Source: Taeniopygia guttata (Eukaryota; Chordata; Aves; Passeriformes; Estrildidae). From it: 64,000 nucleotides of DNA. The translations under genes were made by a program, and so were the position numbers. This document shows, one piece after another, positions 1-12,800 of the stretch. The notes under the pieces are model-generated. The model did not search any database. It saw nothing but the letters and a program-made list of their open reading frames with translations, and was not told the DNA's origin. The stretch covers positions 8,450,501-8,514,500 of the forward strand of contig NC_133043.1 in assembly GCF_048771995.1 (NCBI RefSeq), written 5' to 3'. Position 1 is the first letter of the stretch. Each line of letters starts with the position of its first letter.

Positions 1-1094
1 GAAATAAAAGAGAAATATAGCAAGACAGAATGAGTAAAGTTCAGATATTGCAGTGTTAAGGTAAAAATATAAATGAGCAAAGGTTCCTGGATGACAATGG
101 CTTTCATTCACTGAGTTTGAGCCATGTATCAACCAGTAATCTAGAAGCCAAAGCCCACAAAAATCCCATTTCCAGCTCTTTCCAGATCTCTTCTAGCAAG
201 GAAGAAAGTGTTGAAACTGAAGCCTCAGGCCTGAGGGACTATTCCATTCTATTGTAGTCACAAAAACTTTACATAAATCAAGTTGAAAAATAAGAAGTTT
301 TGCCAATGAATAGCATTTTTGTATGTTTATACTGGCACCACAAAAGGGAACTGAAATTCCATCTTTTTACAGCATCTCTATAAAACACTGTCCATATTTG
401 ACCACAGTTTGGCTACATTATTTATCCCACATCTGTCACATGGCTGAAGTAATATTAGCAGGTTAACCCCTTAATTGTTGGGTCTGCCACACATACAGCA
501 GAAAGATTTGCGGTTTTTCCCCAGTTAAATCTGAAGTCATGGGGAGAGAACACCCAGAAAACCCAAACTCTTCCTCATACTGCCTTTTTCTCGGTACCTC
601 TCCGTTTTCTACTGGCTTCTTAAGAGTTCAGAAAGACAAAATAAACTGATACGAGTTAAAAAGCTGAGACATAACTCAGGGGGCAGACTGGAGGACAAAG
701 TTCCTCCTGTTTCTTCAATCTGTGAAAAACTAAGTTACCCTGATAGTGAGCAAGAGCTGAGAGTCAGGGGCTTAGAGAACAGAGTGTTTCCAAACTCATT
801 TGTCTCATTGAGCTGTTTTTCCCATCTCAGCTTTGCTGAAGATGCTGAAGCTCGTGAGCACAGTGAGTTCCCAAGAGCTGAATTCCCATCTCAGTCACCC
901 TCAGTGCTGTCTCTGCAGCAGGCCTGGAGCACACAGGCTGCTATTCCAGATTTTACATCTGGTCTCATGTTACGTATGTGACAAAGCTGCTTTACTGCTG
1001 ACTTGCCTCATCTCTACAAGAACCGGCTGGAATCATCACCTGGCCTGATCCCAAACGCCTAATGCCTGAAAAGCAGGGTGCAGCCTTTACTCAC
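1..1094 (-). other. UNK: UNK intron 2 (partial)
   Basis: This is AT-rich sequence downstream of the GTGAGT donor of UNK coding exon 2. I see no exon, RNA gene or recognisable repeat. The short open frames at 784-1048 show no codon bias or family motif. Confidence 0.75.
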
Positions 1095-4000
1095 TCATCT
1101 CCTTCGGGGCAGATTCCCGTGGTCTCGTCATACTTGGTGCAGTAGATGTCGGGGCTGTAGTTGAAGGTGCCGTCGCGGCGGCGGATGGACCTGCGCCGGC
1201 GCTGGTTGACAAAGTGCCAGTGGAAGCAGGTGTAGGGCCGGTGCTGAGTGCACTTGTGCTGCACGAAGAGCGGGCACTGCTCCGTGCGGAACTCCTTCAG
1301 GTACCTGCGGGGACCGGGATGTCAGCACCGGGATCCAGCCCCCGCAGAGCCCCGTGCCCATCACGGAGGTGCCCTCCCTGCTCCCCTTCCCAGGATGGAG
1401 GCTGGGAGCTGCCGGTGTTTGTAATGGCAAGATATCCATTACACACAGGAATGTAACACGAGCTGAAATCACTTTCTGTCAGGATCGTTTTTGAAGAGGC
1501 TTAGGAAACATTTGTGAGAAAACAGAACTCTTAAGTACCTTTCTATCCCTTTCTAAATCTGTGACCTATCTGAGCAAAAAGAGGTTTCCCTCCTACATGT
1601 TCAGTTACAAAAAAAAAAAACCCAACAAAAAAACCCCAGTAAAACCCCCAAATAGAATACACTTGAGTCACATTTAAAGCTTCAAGTTACTGAGAAAGAA
1701 AGACTTTTAAAAGACTCTTATGTCTTATCCTCCTGGTTTAGCTCTTCTTTGTCAGTACATGCTCACTTATGAAATAAAAATTAACCAATTTCTCTCTTGC
1801 AGTCATATGAATTCAGATCTCAGTCTTGCAAAGTGGGGTAACTATCCTCAAACTCCCACATATTTATGCTGCTTTAATTTTAATATGTAATTCCCTGAAA
1901 GTACATGGCTTCTTTTATCCTGAGAACTAAAGAAGTCACAAGCTTTTATTTGTGACACTAATAACAGTCTCTAAACCCAGATTGTAGAGGATTACAAAAT
2001 GGTTTAGATCAACATAATGATCTGACTGTGATCTGTGTGTAGGTGCTTACAAAATCCACACTGCTGAAACCCATGGGCTGCCCTGTATTTACAGGGAACA
2101 TCCAAACAGCTCCAGGAGCTCAGACCCGAATCCCACCAAGTTCGGTCTCAGAGGCACATTCAGGAACAAGGCAGAAAACCTGGAGCATTCTGGTTTCTTA
2201 TGTTTAGAGGTCAGTGTAAACAGCGAGGACCAAGATTTGTAGGTCAAAAAAAAATACAACTATTCTGCTGGAAGCAACAGGGTGATATAACAGCAGATTC
2301 GGACTCATTTTAAACTGCGTATGTACTCCAAGGCAACAAAAAGGAGTGCAGGAATTCATTCCCATGTCAGACAGTCTTTATCTCCTGTTTCTAAATAAAT
2401 GGAAAGATGTCTGATGCCGAAAGACGTATTTACAGATAATATCACAGTGCTAGGCTCATTCTGAAAGCAACATCTGTAAATAAAGCCTCCTTTCCTCTTT
2501 ACCCCAGCTGAGGGGAAAGCCTCAGGAAAATGCACAGATTTAACCGAAGTGGTTTTATTTGCTTGCTATGAAGAGACAGTATCAGTGGCAAGAGTTTTCC
2601 TACATTGGATTTTGCAAACATGAAAGAATAAAAGCTCTTCCTCTTCTTCAACCTCTAAATACGTGAGATTTGCAGGTTCCACTGCCTGGGATCTGCGAAC
2701 ACCGAGGGCTGGAAGCCTCTGCAGCCGGCTGTAAACCCTCCTCTACCCAAGCCCATCTGTCCTCTGCAATCCAGAGTGGCTGGAACACTAATTGCACTTG
2801 GGGCCAAGGCTTAACAGCAGAAGAAGCAGAGCCAGCTGCACAACCAGGTATGCTCCTTTTCCCATTTGAAAATCCAGCTCTGTTCACGTGGAGATCCCTA
2901 CTTCAGCCACAACAGCAATTAATCTGGAAACTGAAAGCTGCGGTTAATTAATCCATTCTCAAAAAGCTTTCGAAGTTGTCGGACCAAATAGTTGTAGAAG
3001 ATAGAATTCCACAGATTATTTTATCTTATCTGCGCTCTAAGAAGACTTGGAACAAAAGTGACTGTAACAACATTTTGGTTAGAAAGTGAATTAAGTAACC
3101 TTAAGCAGGACGATGCTGTCCACAGATGATACAATCACCAACCAGTCGTTTCCACTTACACACCTCCACGTACACCTTAGAGACACAAGATTTGTGTTAC
3201 TCCCATTTTACACCTTAGAGACACAAGATTTGTGTTACTCCCATTTTACACATGGACAAACGGCAACACAGCTGGCTACGAGCCCCAGGCACCACACAGA
3301 AACCAGAATCCCAGAGACAAACCGAGAGCATTTTAACTCCTCCATCCTCACCCTGGGCTGGGCTTAAGTTCAAGAACAGCATCCTGAACCTCCTCAGTGC
3401 TCTGGAAAATAAGGGGAGATACCAGGTTTACACAACCTGAGTATTGAGCCCAGCACTACATACTTATAATAGGCCCAAATGAAACACTTAAAAATCTGAG
3501 AGTTTAACAACTCCACAATCAGCTGAGCTGAAGCTGCTTCCCTTCAGCAGGGAAGTTTAAAAACATACACACTGACTAGGGATTTCGGTCTCTAGTGTCT
3601 CAATTGTTGCTTAAGAGTATTTGAAAATTAATTGCATTTCATGGTTGGCTAAACTCCCTGGAGAAACATTTATTGTAATGTTAATGAGAGATAATTACAT
3701 AAGTAAATGGTTCACCTGAAAAGTGTTTAACACCTAACTTGCTTCATCAGAAAGTCGTTCCTTAATGGTCTCTATTAAATAAATGATGTCTCACTCTTAA
3801 TTTCAAAGCAAGTACTGCAAACAAGTACCACTGAGCATTAACTGTGCACAGTCACCTCTGCAACAGACCCAACTGAGGGAAGGAGAGTTGTCACATTAAC
3901 TCAGTCATTTCAAGCTTTTCAATAACTGCTTTGGGTTCTCCTTTTTTCCAAGCCACTACAACGTTTTAAATCACCCTCCTCCACAATAGCCTGAATGGTA

Positions 4001-6790
4001 AATTGCCTTGCAGCCCTTTATTTTCTTGATCCATGAAGTGAGTTTTGGCTCCTCTGGGAGAACACAGACCACTCAACCAGCCACTTAGTATTAAAATATA
4101 TAAAAGGCCTCTAAAACCACGTGTGTTTTGGGAACACAGAGAGGATACAGAGCCTGCACCACCGCAATGTGATGTCTCAAATCAGAAAGCCATTAATATT
4201 TCAGGAGCCTCTTTGCAAAGGCCCTAAACAAAACAGAGAGAACACTGTCATGACAGATCCTTCTGGTGTCAATAGTCTCCATAGTTTTGTTTTTGCTTTT
4301 TTTTTTTTCCCAGAACAGATGAAAAAAGGAATTTCAGAAGGACCCTCAAAGCTGAAAACACATTGATGACTGGTACACATTTCACAGCATGTCAGTCAAA
4401 CACTGTGTCTGTACAGGAACAGGAAATCCAGCAACGATAACTTGCATTTCTCAACTCCTCTCAGGAAACTCTACAGCCCTCACTTGAGGGGCAGAAGAAT
4501 TATTACCCCTATTTTATACTGGAGCTACTTCCATATTTATTTTGTAAAAAAGTACATATATGTTGTATTTTCATACCCATATAATTTTTAGAAAGTGGAA
4601 AGCACACAGCACTGCCTTCTGATACAACATTAACATCAACAGCAACATCCAGATTCCTGGAGGAAATGTTACCATTTATGAGCCCTAGTAAACAAGATGA
4701 ATGTAATTCTAAACAAACAGGACAAGAACAATGCAGCTGAAAGTCCCCAGGCTAAGCTGAACTTGCTATCAAACAGGATGGACGCTGCTGGAAATATAAG
4801 GTTTTTTCCCTAGGAAGACAAGAGGAGAGGTTCTTGGAGTAGTTTTAGGAACTCCCAGAGACCAACAGGAGCAGCAAAGCATTAGAAAAACCTCAGTGCA
4901 ACTTTGCTGAAATTCTACTTCCTCTGGGATGAGGGAAGGGGCAGAGATTATTCTGCAATTATTTACACTAGTGGGGAAGTGCTCACTGTCTTTAATTGCC
5001 AGTAACAGCTTGAGTCTTCAGGGCAGGGTAGCAAGTCTGCAGCATGGAATTGCAGGAGTTCCCCCTCTGCCCTGGAGGAATGGAGCAGGAACCTGCTCTG
5101 GGAGCTGCATGGAAAAAGATAGGTGCAGTGGGGGAAGAATTTAAAAATTCAAACCTAGGAAAAAGGAGGAAAAAAAACAAAGCGAGAACCCAAGAAGAAT
5201 TTTTAACCGAGAAGTTTCATTTTTATCCTCCACAATTGCAGCTGTGTCCTGGTTCCCCTCCTTGCCACCTAGTGCAGAGATCTCCTGCTTTTCTGCAGCT
5301 TTTCTGATTCACACTGGTGTGCTCAAGCAGCTTGGGATGAGAGGATTCCTGCATCCATCCTGCTTCCAGGGCTGCATTTTCCTGTCAAACTTGACCCTAG
5401 TTACACATGAAGTGGAGAGAACTCAGTTCAGGAAAATGTGCTGCTAATGCACAGCTAAGCTCCAAATTCCTCATAAAAGCCTTAACCCAAAGCTCCCAGA
5501 AATCACTGGAAGATGCACACTGATGCCAAGATAGCCTCTGCTTTGTAACAGAGGGATCAGAAAGACCAGGGAGAGAAACAATACCAAGGAACAAGGAAAT
5601 GAAAAGATTAAAACCAACTCCACAAAACTCTTGCAGCTTCTGTGATGCAAAGCCAGGCTCTGCTTTACTTCCAACATCCCTCGCACTGTTTGACATCTTT
5701 ATGTAGGTCCCAAGACGAGCTTCTCTCCTTTGCAGCCCTTCTTGCCCTTCCAGATCAACCCCCTGTCTGCCCAAATTCCTCCTGGACCCAAAGAGAGGCT
5801 CACAAACAGGACCTGCACCTTCTGCAGCAGAATGACAGCAGGGAGAAAACCATGAGATAACATAACCATGATAGTCTGGCTAATCCAGCCCAGGACAATG
5901 TAGGGCAGCAGTGAGATCTAACACCACCATCATCTACATTCCACACACGGGTGGGGGTGTGTTTACACCCCTGAACTCTGCTGTGGCACCTGGGGAAAGG
6001 CCTCTGCTGAGAGGCTGTGGCAGCACTGCTAGTCTGCTATCACACCAGTGTAAACTACGAGTGGCTTTTACACCAGGTCCTCACTCAGGGCACAGGCACT
6101 CCACAGCTGCTCCTGGGTCACAGCAAACCAGCCCAGGTCTGGGATGTTCCTGTGAAGCCTGCTGTGGGCACTGCACTTCATTATTAGCATTAATATTAGA
6201 AATTACTAGTTCAGGGCTGTATAGAGATTCTTAGCCACTTGTCCAGTAGAGGCTCCAGAGGCAAATCTAACAAGAAATCTACAAATTAATTTTTAGGTTG
6301 TGTGTTTCGTCTTGGGTTTTGGTTTAGGTTTTTTTTTTTTTTTCCTGTTTTGTTCTGTTTTTTTCTTCAAACCAAGTCTTACACTCCTGATAAGATCTCA
6401 GATATCAGGGAGAAAATGCTCTTCTGCCATTACCACTTATTTTAGTAATGTGTGCCTTCTCTCGAAGTATTACACTGGCAAAAATGCCATTTCACTGGCA
6501 CAAAAGTACACGGCAATGCTGGGGACATTTGCTGGCATTTTTCTATCAGTCATGTCCTGCTGTTTCAGACAGGACTGCATGAGGCCATGGACCTCTCTGT
6601 AAAGTCTCAGGTGGTCTTAGTTCATATCCTTCCTGAAAAATGCAGTCTGAGAGGTCACTGCTCTCAGCTGCTCATCAGCTTTCCTCCTCTGGAAGCTCTG
6701 AGTGGCACTGATCTGTCCAGACAGCAGGATGGAGAAAGTTTTCCTAATTCAGGGCTAGGAAAGGTTAAAAAAAAAACAACCCAAAACCAA

Positions 6791-6841
<51 letters not shown>

Positions 6842-9800
6842 ACCAGCTTCACTTAAAAATTTAAAATAGTGTTTTGAGCTAACACAGATAAAATTATCTG
6901 AAGCAAACCAGGGTGTGCTTATCCAACAGACTGCCTGCTCAGTAGACAGCATTGCAAAACCCAGGAGAAAATATCTAACTATAGATATTGATATTTCTAA
7001 TTCAATAATGCTTATCTTTTGGGAATATTTTCAAAACTGCTATTTTCTTCTTAAGCTCAGAGAGCCACCCCAACACAAGAGGAAAAGAGCTGTCCATATT
7101 AAATCAGCTCTCTAAATTCATTTCACCCTCATAAAATTTTATTGCAAAAGATGATATCAGACACACTTTAAGTAAGAAACCCATGACTCAATTATTTTCT
7201 TTTACTGAACTGTGGTATTCCAATTGAAATGAGTCAGTGGTGCATGACAGAATCTACTTATTCCAACAGGATACTCAATAAAAATCCTACTAATACACCT
7301 TTCATTTTACATATTACTGATAGAGAAAACCCATGATATGCAGCTCTGACATTGCTCAGGAGATTTTGTTCTTGGGGCAAGGGAGATGTTTCAGAAAAGT
7401 GAGATAAAAACAGGGAGTTAAAGAATAGGATTATTCCAAAATAACTTGGAGAGTTTTATACCAGCACTCACGCAATGTCTTAGGAAATGCTGGCATTTCA
7501 ACACAAAGCTTACTTAAACTCTCAAGATTTCTTGGAATTTAGGAGGAAAGATGTGAAATAACCGGACTTCATGGGAGTTGTAGTTCCTTGTTCATAGGGG
7601 TGGCACAAGTCGAGCCAGTAGCTGCAGACCACCAGCAGCCTGTTTTACAACTCTGCAAAGTTTAGTGTCCTTCTAGTAAGAGCAGAAGTTAAAAGAAGTC
7701 TGCTTCAATAAATATTTTTTACTGACTGGCAGATGTAATTTAATATTGAAACAGAGCCTCACATGAATCACTGTTGAATATGAAACAAAAACAAACATGT
7801 TTAGCAGCAATCTTCAAAGTTTTAATCATAATTTTGGGGAAAATTCTCATTAAGTTCTACCAGAAATCTGTGTCGAGGCATGACCTTAAAGATCATCTAT
7901 TCCCAACCTCTTGCCATGGGCAGGGATGCTCACCCACTAGATGAGGTCAATCAGCTACAGTGGCTCACCAATACTGGATATTTCTCCTTTCACCATTTAA
8001 TGATATTTAGAAAAATAACATAATAGACCTGACCAAGCCCTCACATTTGACACACCAAGCTTTTTACATACACCATGCACCACTCAGCACAAAAGGCAAA
8101 CATCTCTCTCAGGACATCACCACAACCATCAGTCCATCTGCCTCTCCACACCCTCAGCAGCCAGGTGCAGTTCTGTAAACCTTGAAAAGATTAGAAAGCA
8201 TTTAAATCTAAAAGAAAAATATATGGATCGCTTTATAAAAACAAAAGACTGACTGTGAATGTGAGGAAGGAGAAAAGGATGAGGAAAAAGTTTCAGTAAG
8301 CTCAGATCTGTCAAGAAGATAGACTTCACATGCCTCAGTGTTTTCTTTATCACCTAAATAAATTGAACCATCAACTGGAAAAAGGTCACACAGCAGACAG
8401 CAGTGTGTGATTTTAAAGCTGTTAGATTTCCCCTCCTCCATTAGAGCTTGACAACAATGTCAGTCTAAGGGCAAATAAAGAAAGTGAGAGTTGGAGAGAC
8501 TTATTTCAGATGCATAGAGTTGGATTTGTTTGGCTGTGGAGGTTTTTTTGTTTTAAGACTTCATATAACTCATTGTGTACCTCAGTGGTCAAAATGACAG
8601 CTGCTCACATCCATAACCCATTGCTCCCCCAGCTTTTGTTGTCGAAGTAGGTAGGCAGCACTCAACTCTTCCATCTTCTCAGCATCTGAATGACTTAGCA
8701 AGCAAAGTTAAACTGGATGCTTCCAAAAAAAAAAAAAAAAATGGAAATGCAGAGCATACTGCAGAAGGTAAAATACAAACTAACCAGACTACAGGAAACT
8801 GAGGATAACACACCAAAATGCACCCAGTCACATTCAACAGCAACCTGATCCCTACTGGAGCTCCATTTCTGCATTTCAAAGGAGACCACAGGCTAGATAA
8901 GAATACAGTGAATTTATTTCAGCCATGATGGATGAATTTTATATTACCAATACTTCATAGATAACTGAGTGACTGTAAAAGTTCAGGCTAAAAATAACAC
9001 ATGTTGGCAACTATCAGAAACCATCAGGATATTTTTCAATTAGAAGGAAAAAGGCAGAGAAACAGTTGTGCCTTGTCTACACTGAAAAATGAAGGGAAAA
9101 TAGAGAAGCGTGGTGCTGGCCCATCATGGGAAGACAGATTTGCACCAGCTTCAGGCAAAACATTGTTCAGTTTCCACAGTTATAGCAAAAATGGCTTTGT
9201 TTGGAGAGAAATGCCACACTGCAGTCGAGAAGCTCATCAACACTCTGTCCTGATGAGGAACAAAAATCAAGGCTTTCAAGCCAGAGCTCACTTGATAAAA
9301 CACACATTTATCACACTTGTGAGCAGCCAAGACATGAGCTCCACGAGTCACAACCGTGTTTCTGTCCGTGGGTGATGGGGAAGAGGTGCTTGCTCAGACT
9401 TCCCAGGAGCTGTGCATCCTTTGCTTGGCACCCCTCGAGCTGTGCCACTCAAAACCTGACAAATAAAGCAATTCGAGTCATTTTTTGGTGGCATGCTGTC
9501 TTTTAAAAAGCAGGCACTTGTTGCATCAGCAGACCATGAAATGTATATAACCAAGTAATAATAAAATCCATTTCAAACACAAGTATTTGTTTACACAGAG
9601 CTTTCACCTTTTTAATTAAAACAACCCAAGCATTGGCAAAGGCAAACAATTAATGGCATTACATTTCAGATGCATTTCCTTAAAAGCCATTCACTAAGAT
9701 CCAGAATTCTGCATAAAGCCTTGAACTTACATTTACATTTCCTTGAGTTAGTTATCCCTTTTTTCCCAAATTACTTGGCAATGAATATGCATTAGACATG

Positions 9801-12800
9801 ACCTCAAAATTAATTCAATATTTAGGCAGTTCATGCAATGTTTTAAATACACAGCCCATTTTCCAAGTTTAAATGACATATTTGCAATTTGATACCTTTA
9901 GTTGATGTAAACTGTGGCTAAAGCACGTTTTCCTGTTTTCAAACATGGATCACCCCGATTGAGACAACCCTCATCCCTCTCTGGGCTGGTTTTTGCTCCA
10001 CAAGTGTTTAGTTGTCATTAATCCTTCCCTACAGCACCTGTTTAAGTGCTGAGTCTATGAAAACAGGATCATATGGAAATAATTATTTTTCAGTAACGTG
10101 GGCTGAGCCTGTTGCAGGGCAAACACTGGAGCTCACTGCATCCAGACAGCTGCACACTGCTGACATTGTCAGCACAATATACCAGCATATGCTTAAATAT
10201 GAACAGTTAAATATTTTACTACTAATTACTTCAAAAAACATCCATCTCCAGACTTATCTATTATGGTCATTTATTCAGGTTATAGCCAGGTAAATTTTCT
10301 CTCTTATATTAACTCATATATTAACTTTTATTATCTCATCTCTCATGGATGGGATGGATGATGCCTCTTTATCCCAGAGTTAGTGTTTGTAGAAGGTAGA
10401 GCCCAAGTGTGGTTAACACACACCAGGCTTGGTACAACAAATTAAAGTCTGAAAAATACCCTGATGTCCTGTGCTGTAAAAATTAAAGTTCCAATTTCCA
10501 GCAAAGGTTTTTTCCACACTGTACTTCTCTCACCGCCGATTCAAGCACTAACAAAGCCTACTCAAGGCTTACAACTGTAGAAATACCAGGGAAGGCTGGG
10601 AACAGGGCTGGGCTGTTTGAAAACTTGTGTTACTCACTCTGCTAGTTCCCTAAAACAAAACATCCCACATGCAAGAATTCATAATGGCCAATTCAGAAAA
10701 AATATTATTTCCATAGAAGCCGTTCCACAGCTCAGGCATTCAGCTGCAGATTGTTATGAGCATTTTTAGCCAGCTAAGCCTCAACATCTTGTCTCACAAG
10801 GGGAGCTTTGGAAACAGAGCACAGTAGCCTTCCCTCTCCTGGCCATGCCAAGACCCTCATGATTTAACACACAGCTCATAGATCAGCTGCAGCCCCACAC
10901 TCATAACAGTTTTAAGACAGAACATGAGCTGTTTGAAGGGCTATATTTACACAGGACCAAAACCAGACAACCAAAGTTCCACATGACATGACAGCTCTAT
11001 AGTGCTCCCACCCAGCCCAATCTCCATTGGAAATTAAATAGCATCTGCTTCTTCTCAGGTTAAACACCAACCAGATTTGCACCAGCCTCTTTGGAAAGGT
11101 TTTCATTTGTGAACAGACATTTTCTGCTGTGAGTTTGAAACAAAACATGGTGATTATCTAACAAGCATGAACCTGCATCCATAACCCCCGTGCCAGCACA
11201 AAGATAAAAGCCAACCCTTATGGTTATTTTGAAGAATCAATGTTAACCATTCAATCGATTTTTCTTTTCCGCTCAGCACTCAAATCAGACTTCATCTGTG
11301 CCTGCTGTGGCCCAGTGGACTCAATTTCAACACTGCACACAGAAGGCACACCTCTGAATAAATGTCCTGCACACTCTGGTGTCCAAAGAAGCTCCACTGC
11401 ATAGTGACACCAGCTCTCCTCCAAGGGGAAAGCAGGCAGACTATGCCATAGCCTCGAATTTCTCACTTCTAATCAATGCACTGATAAATCTGGTGGCACT
11501 CTCATGGTATTTTAAATGTGTAAACAATAATATTTTTTGTTGCTGTAAAGCTGCACAGTAGTCCTCAGGCATCTGCTGTTTGTATTTCTGCTATGACAGT
11601 AACAGTCAAGCGCCATCAATGAAAACTCATGGTCTGTTGAAAATTTAGAGAAAAAAAAATCACCTCAGAGTATACTGGGTATGGACTGAGAGCTTCTTTT
11701 TGAGCTGTGGTGACACGCTGAAGACAAAAGATAACAAATAATACTGACTTTAATTTTTTTTTTTCAGATATTCGTAGAATACTGACTGTAATTCCTTAAT
11801 ACTGACTTTAATTCTCTTTTTTTTGGCAGATATTCGTATTTGCAGCCCTTCATAGAATGGCTTGAGTTGGAAAAGACCTTAGAGATCATCCAATTCCAAC
11901 CCCCAAGTTCTGGTTCCAAGTTCAACCAGAATAGTTTGAAAAAACTAATTCCCTTTTCATATGGCCATGGCTGCATGTTAATCAAAACAAATTTTAGTCA
12001 TACAATGATAAAAAGCCAGCCCACCTTAATTTCCTAGCTGCACTTAACAGTGTCATCAGTCTTAGGAAGGCAGTGTATGCTTTGCTGAAATGGATTTGCC
12101 ATTTTGACCAACAGATAGTTGGAGATGGTATGAGATTTTTCTCATTTGACCACAAATTCAGTGCAAGTTTCTTCTCTGCCACTGTTCTGATAACTTCATT
12201 CAATTAAATGTCTCTGACTTCTAACAAGAGATATGAAGCAGGCCAGTATTGAGCATTTCAGTGATCTGACTCTTTTATTGCCATCACTGCACTTTAGCAC
12301 TTAAAATTGCTTAAAATATTTATTTTCAATAAAACCTAGAACTTTCCTTGTTGTAACAATCACCTCCTAAACCTGAATGAATACTACAGCAGGGTGAGGG
12401 TCGGTGAGTCAGAAGCTGCACCAGAACTAAAAGAGAGAAGGAATTGTTGGTATTCATTTCAAGGGAACATTCATTCCAACTGATATTTCAAATGTCAAGC
12501 TGGTATTAACTGCATCAAGCACTGATCAAAATACACAAGACAAGAGATTGCTGAGAAAATTATCACAAGCATCTAAATTGGCTGTCATCACTAGGAGTTT
12601 GGGAAGGTACAAGCCTTTAGCATCTCCCTCTGCACCCTTCTGCTGAGGCTCCGTGTATTTGATGGCCTGATATAAAAGACAAACTCTCTCTCAATAAATT
12701 AGAGGGGACAAAAGGTAGCTAAGAAATAGCACTTGCTCCACAGCCTGCTGGCACATGACTGCCCATTGATTTAGGACACTGGGGGGGGAATTGCTGCTTG

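Noticed and set aside
6452-6952. Open frames over the CA/TA microsatellite
   Set aside because: They encode dipeptide runs produced by the repeat; no real gene.
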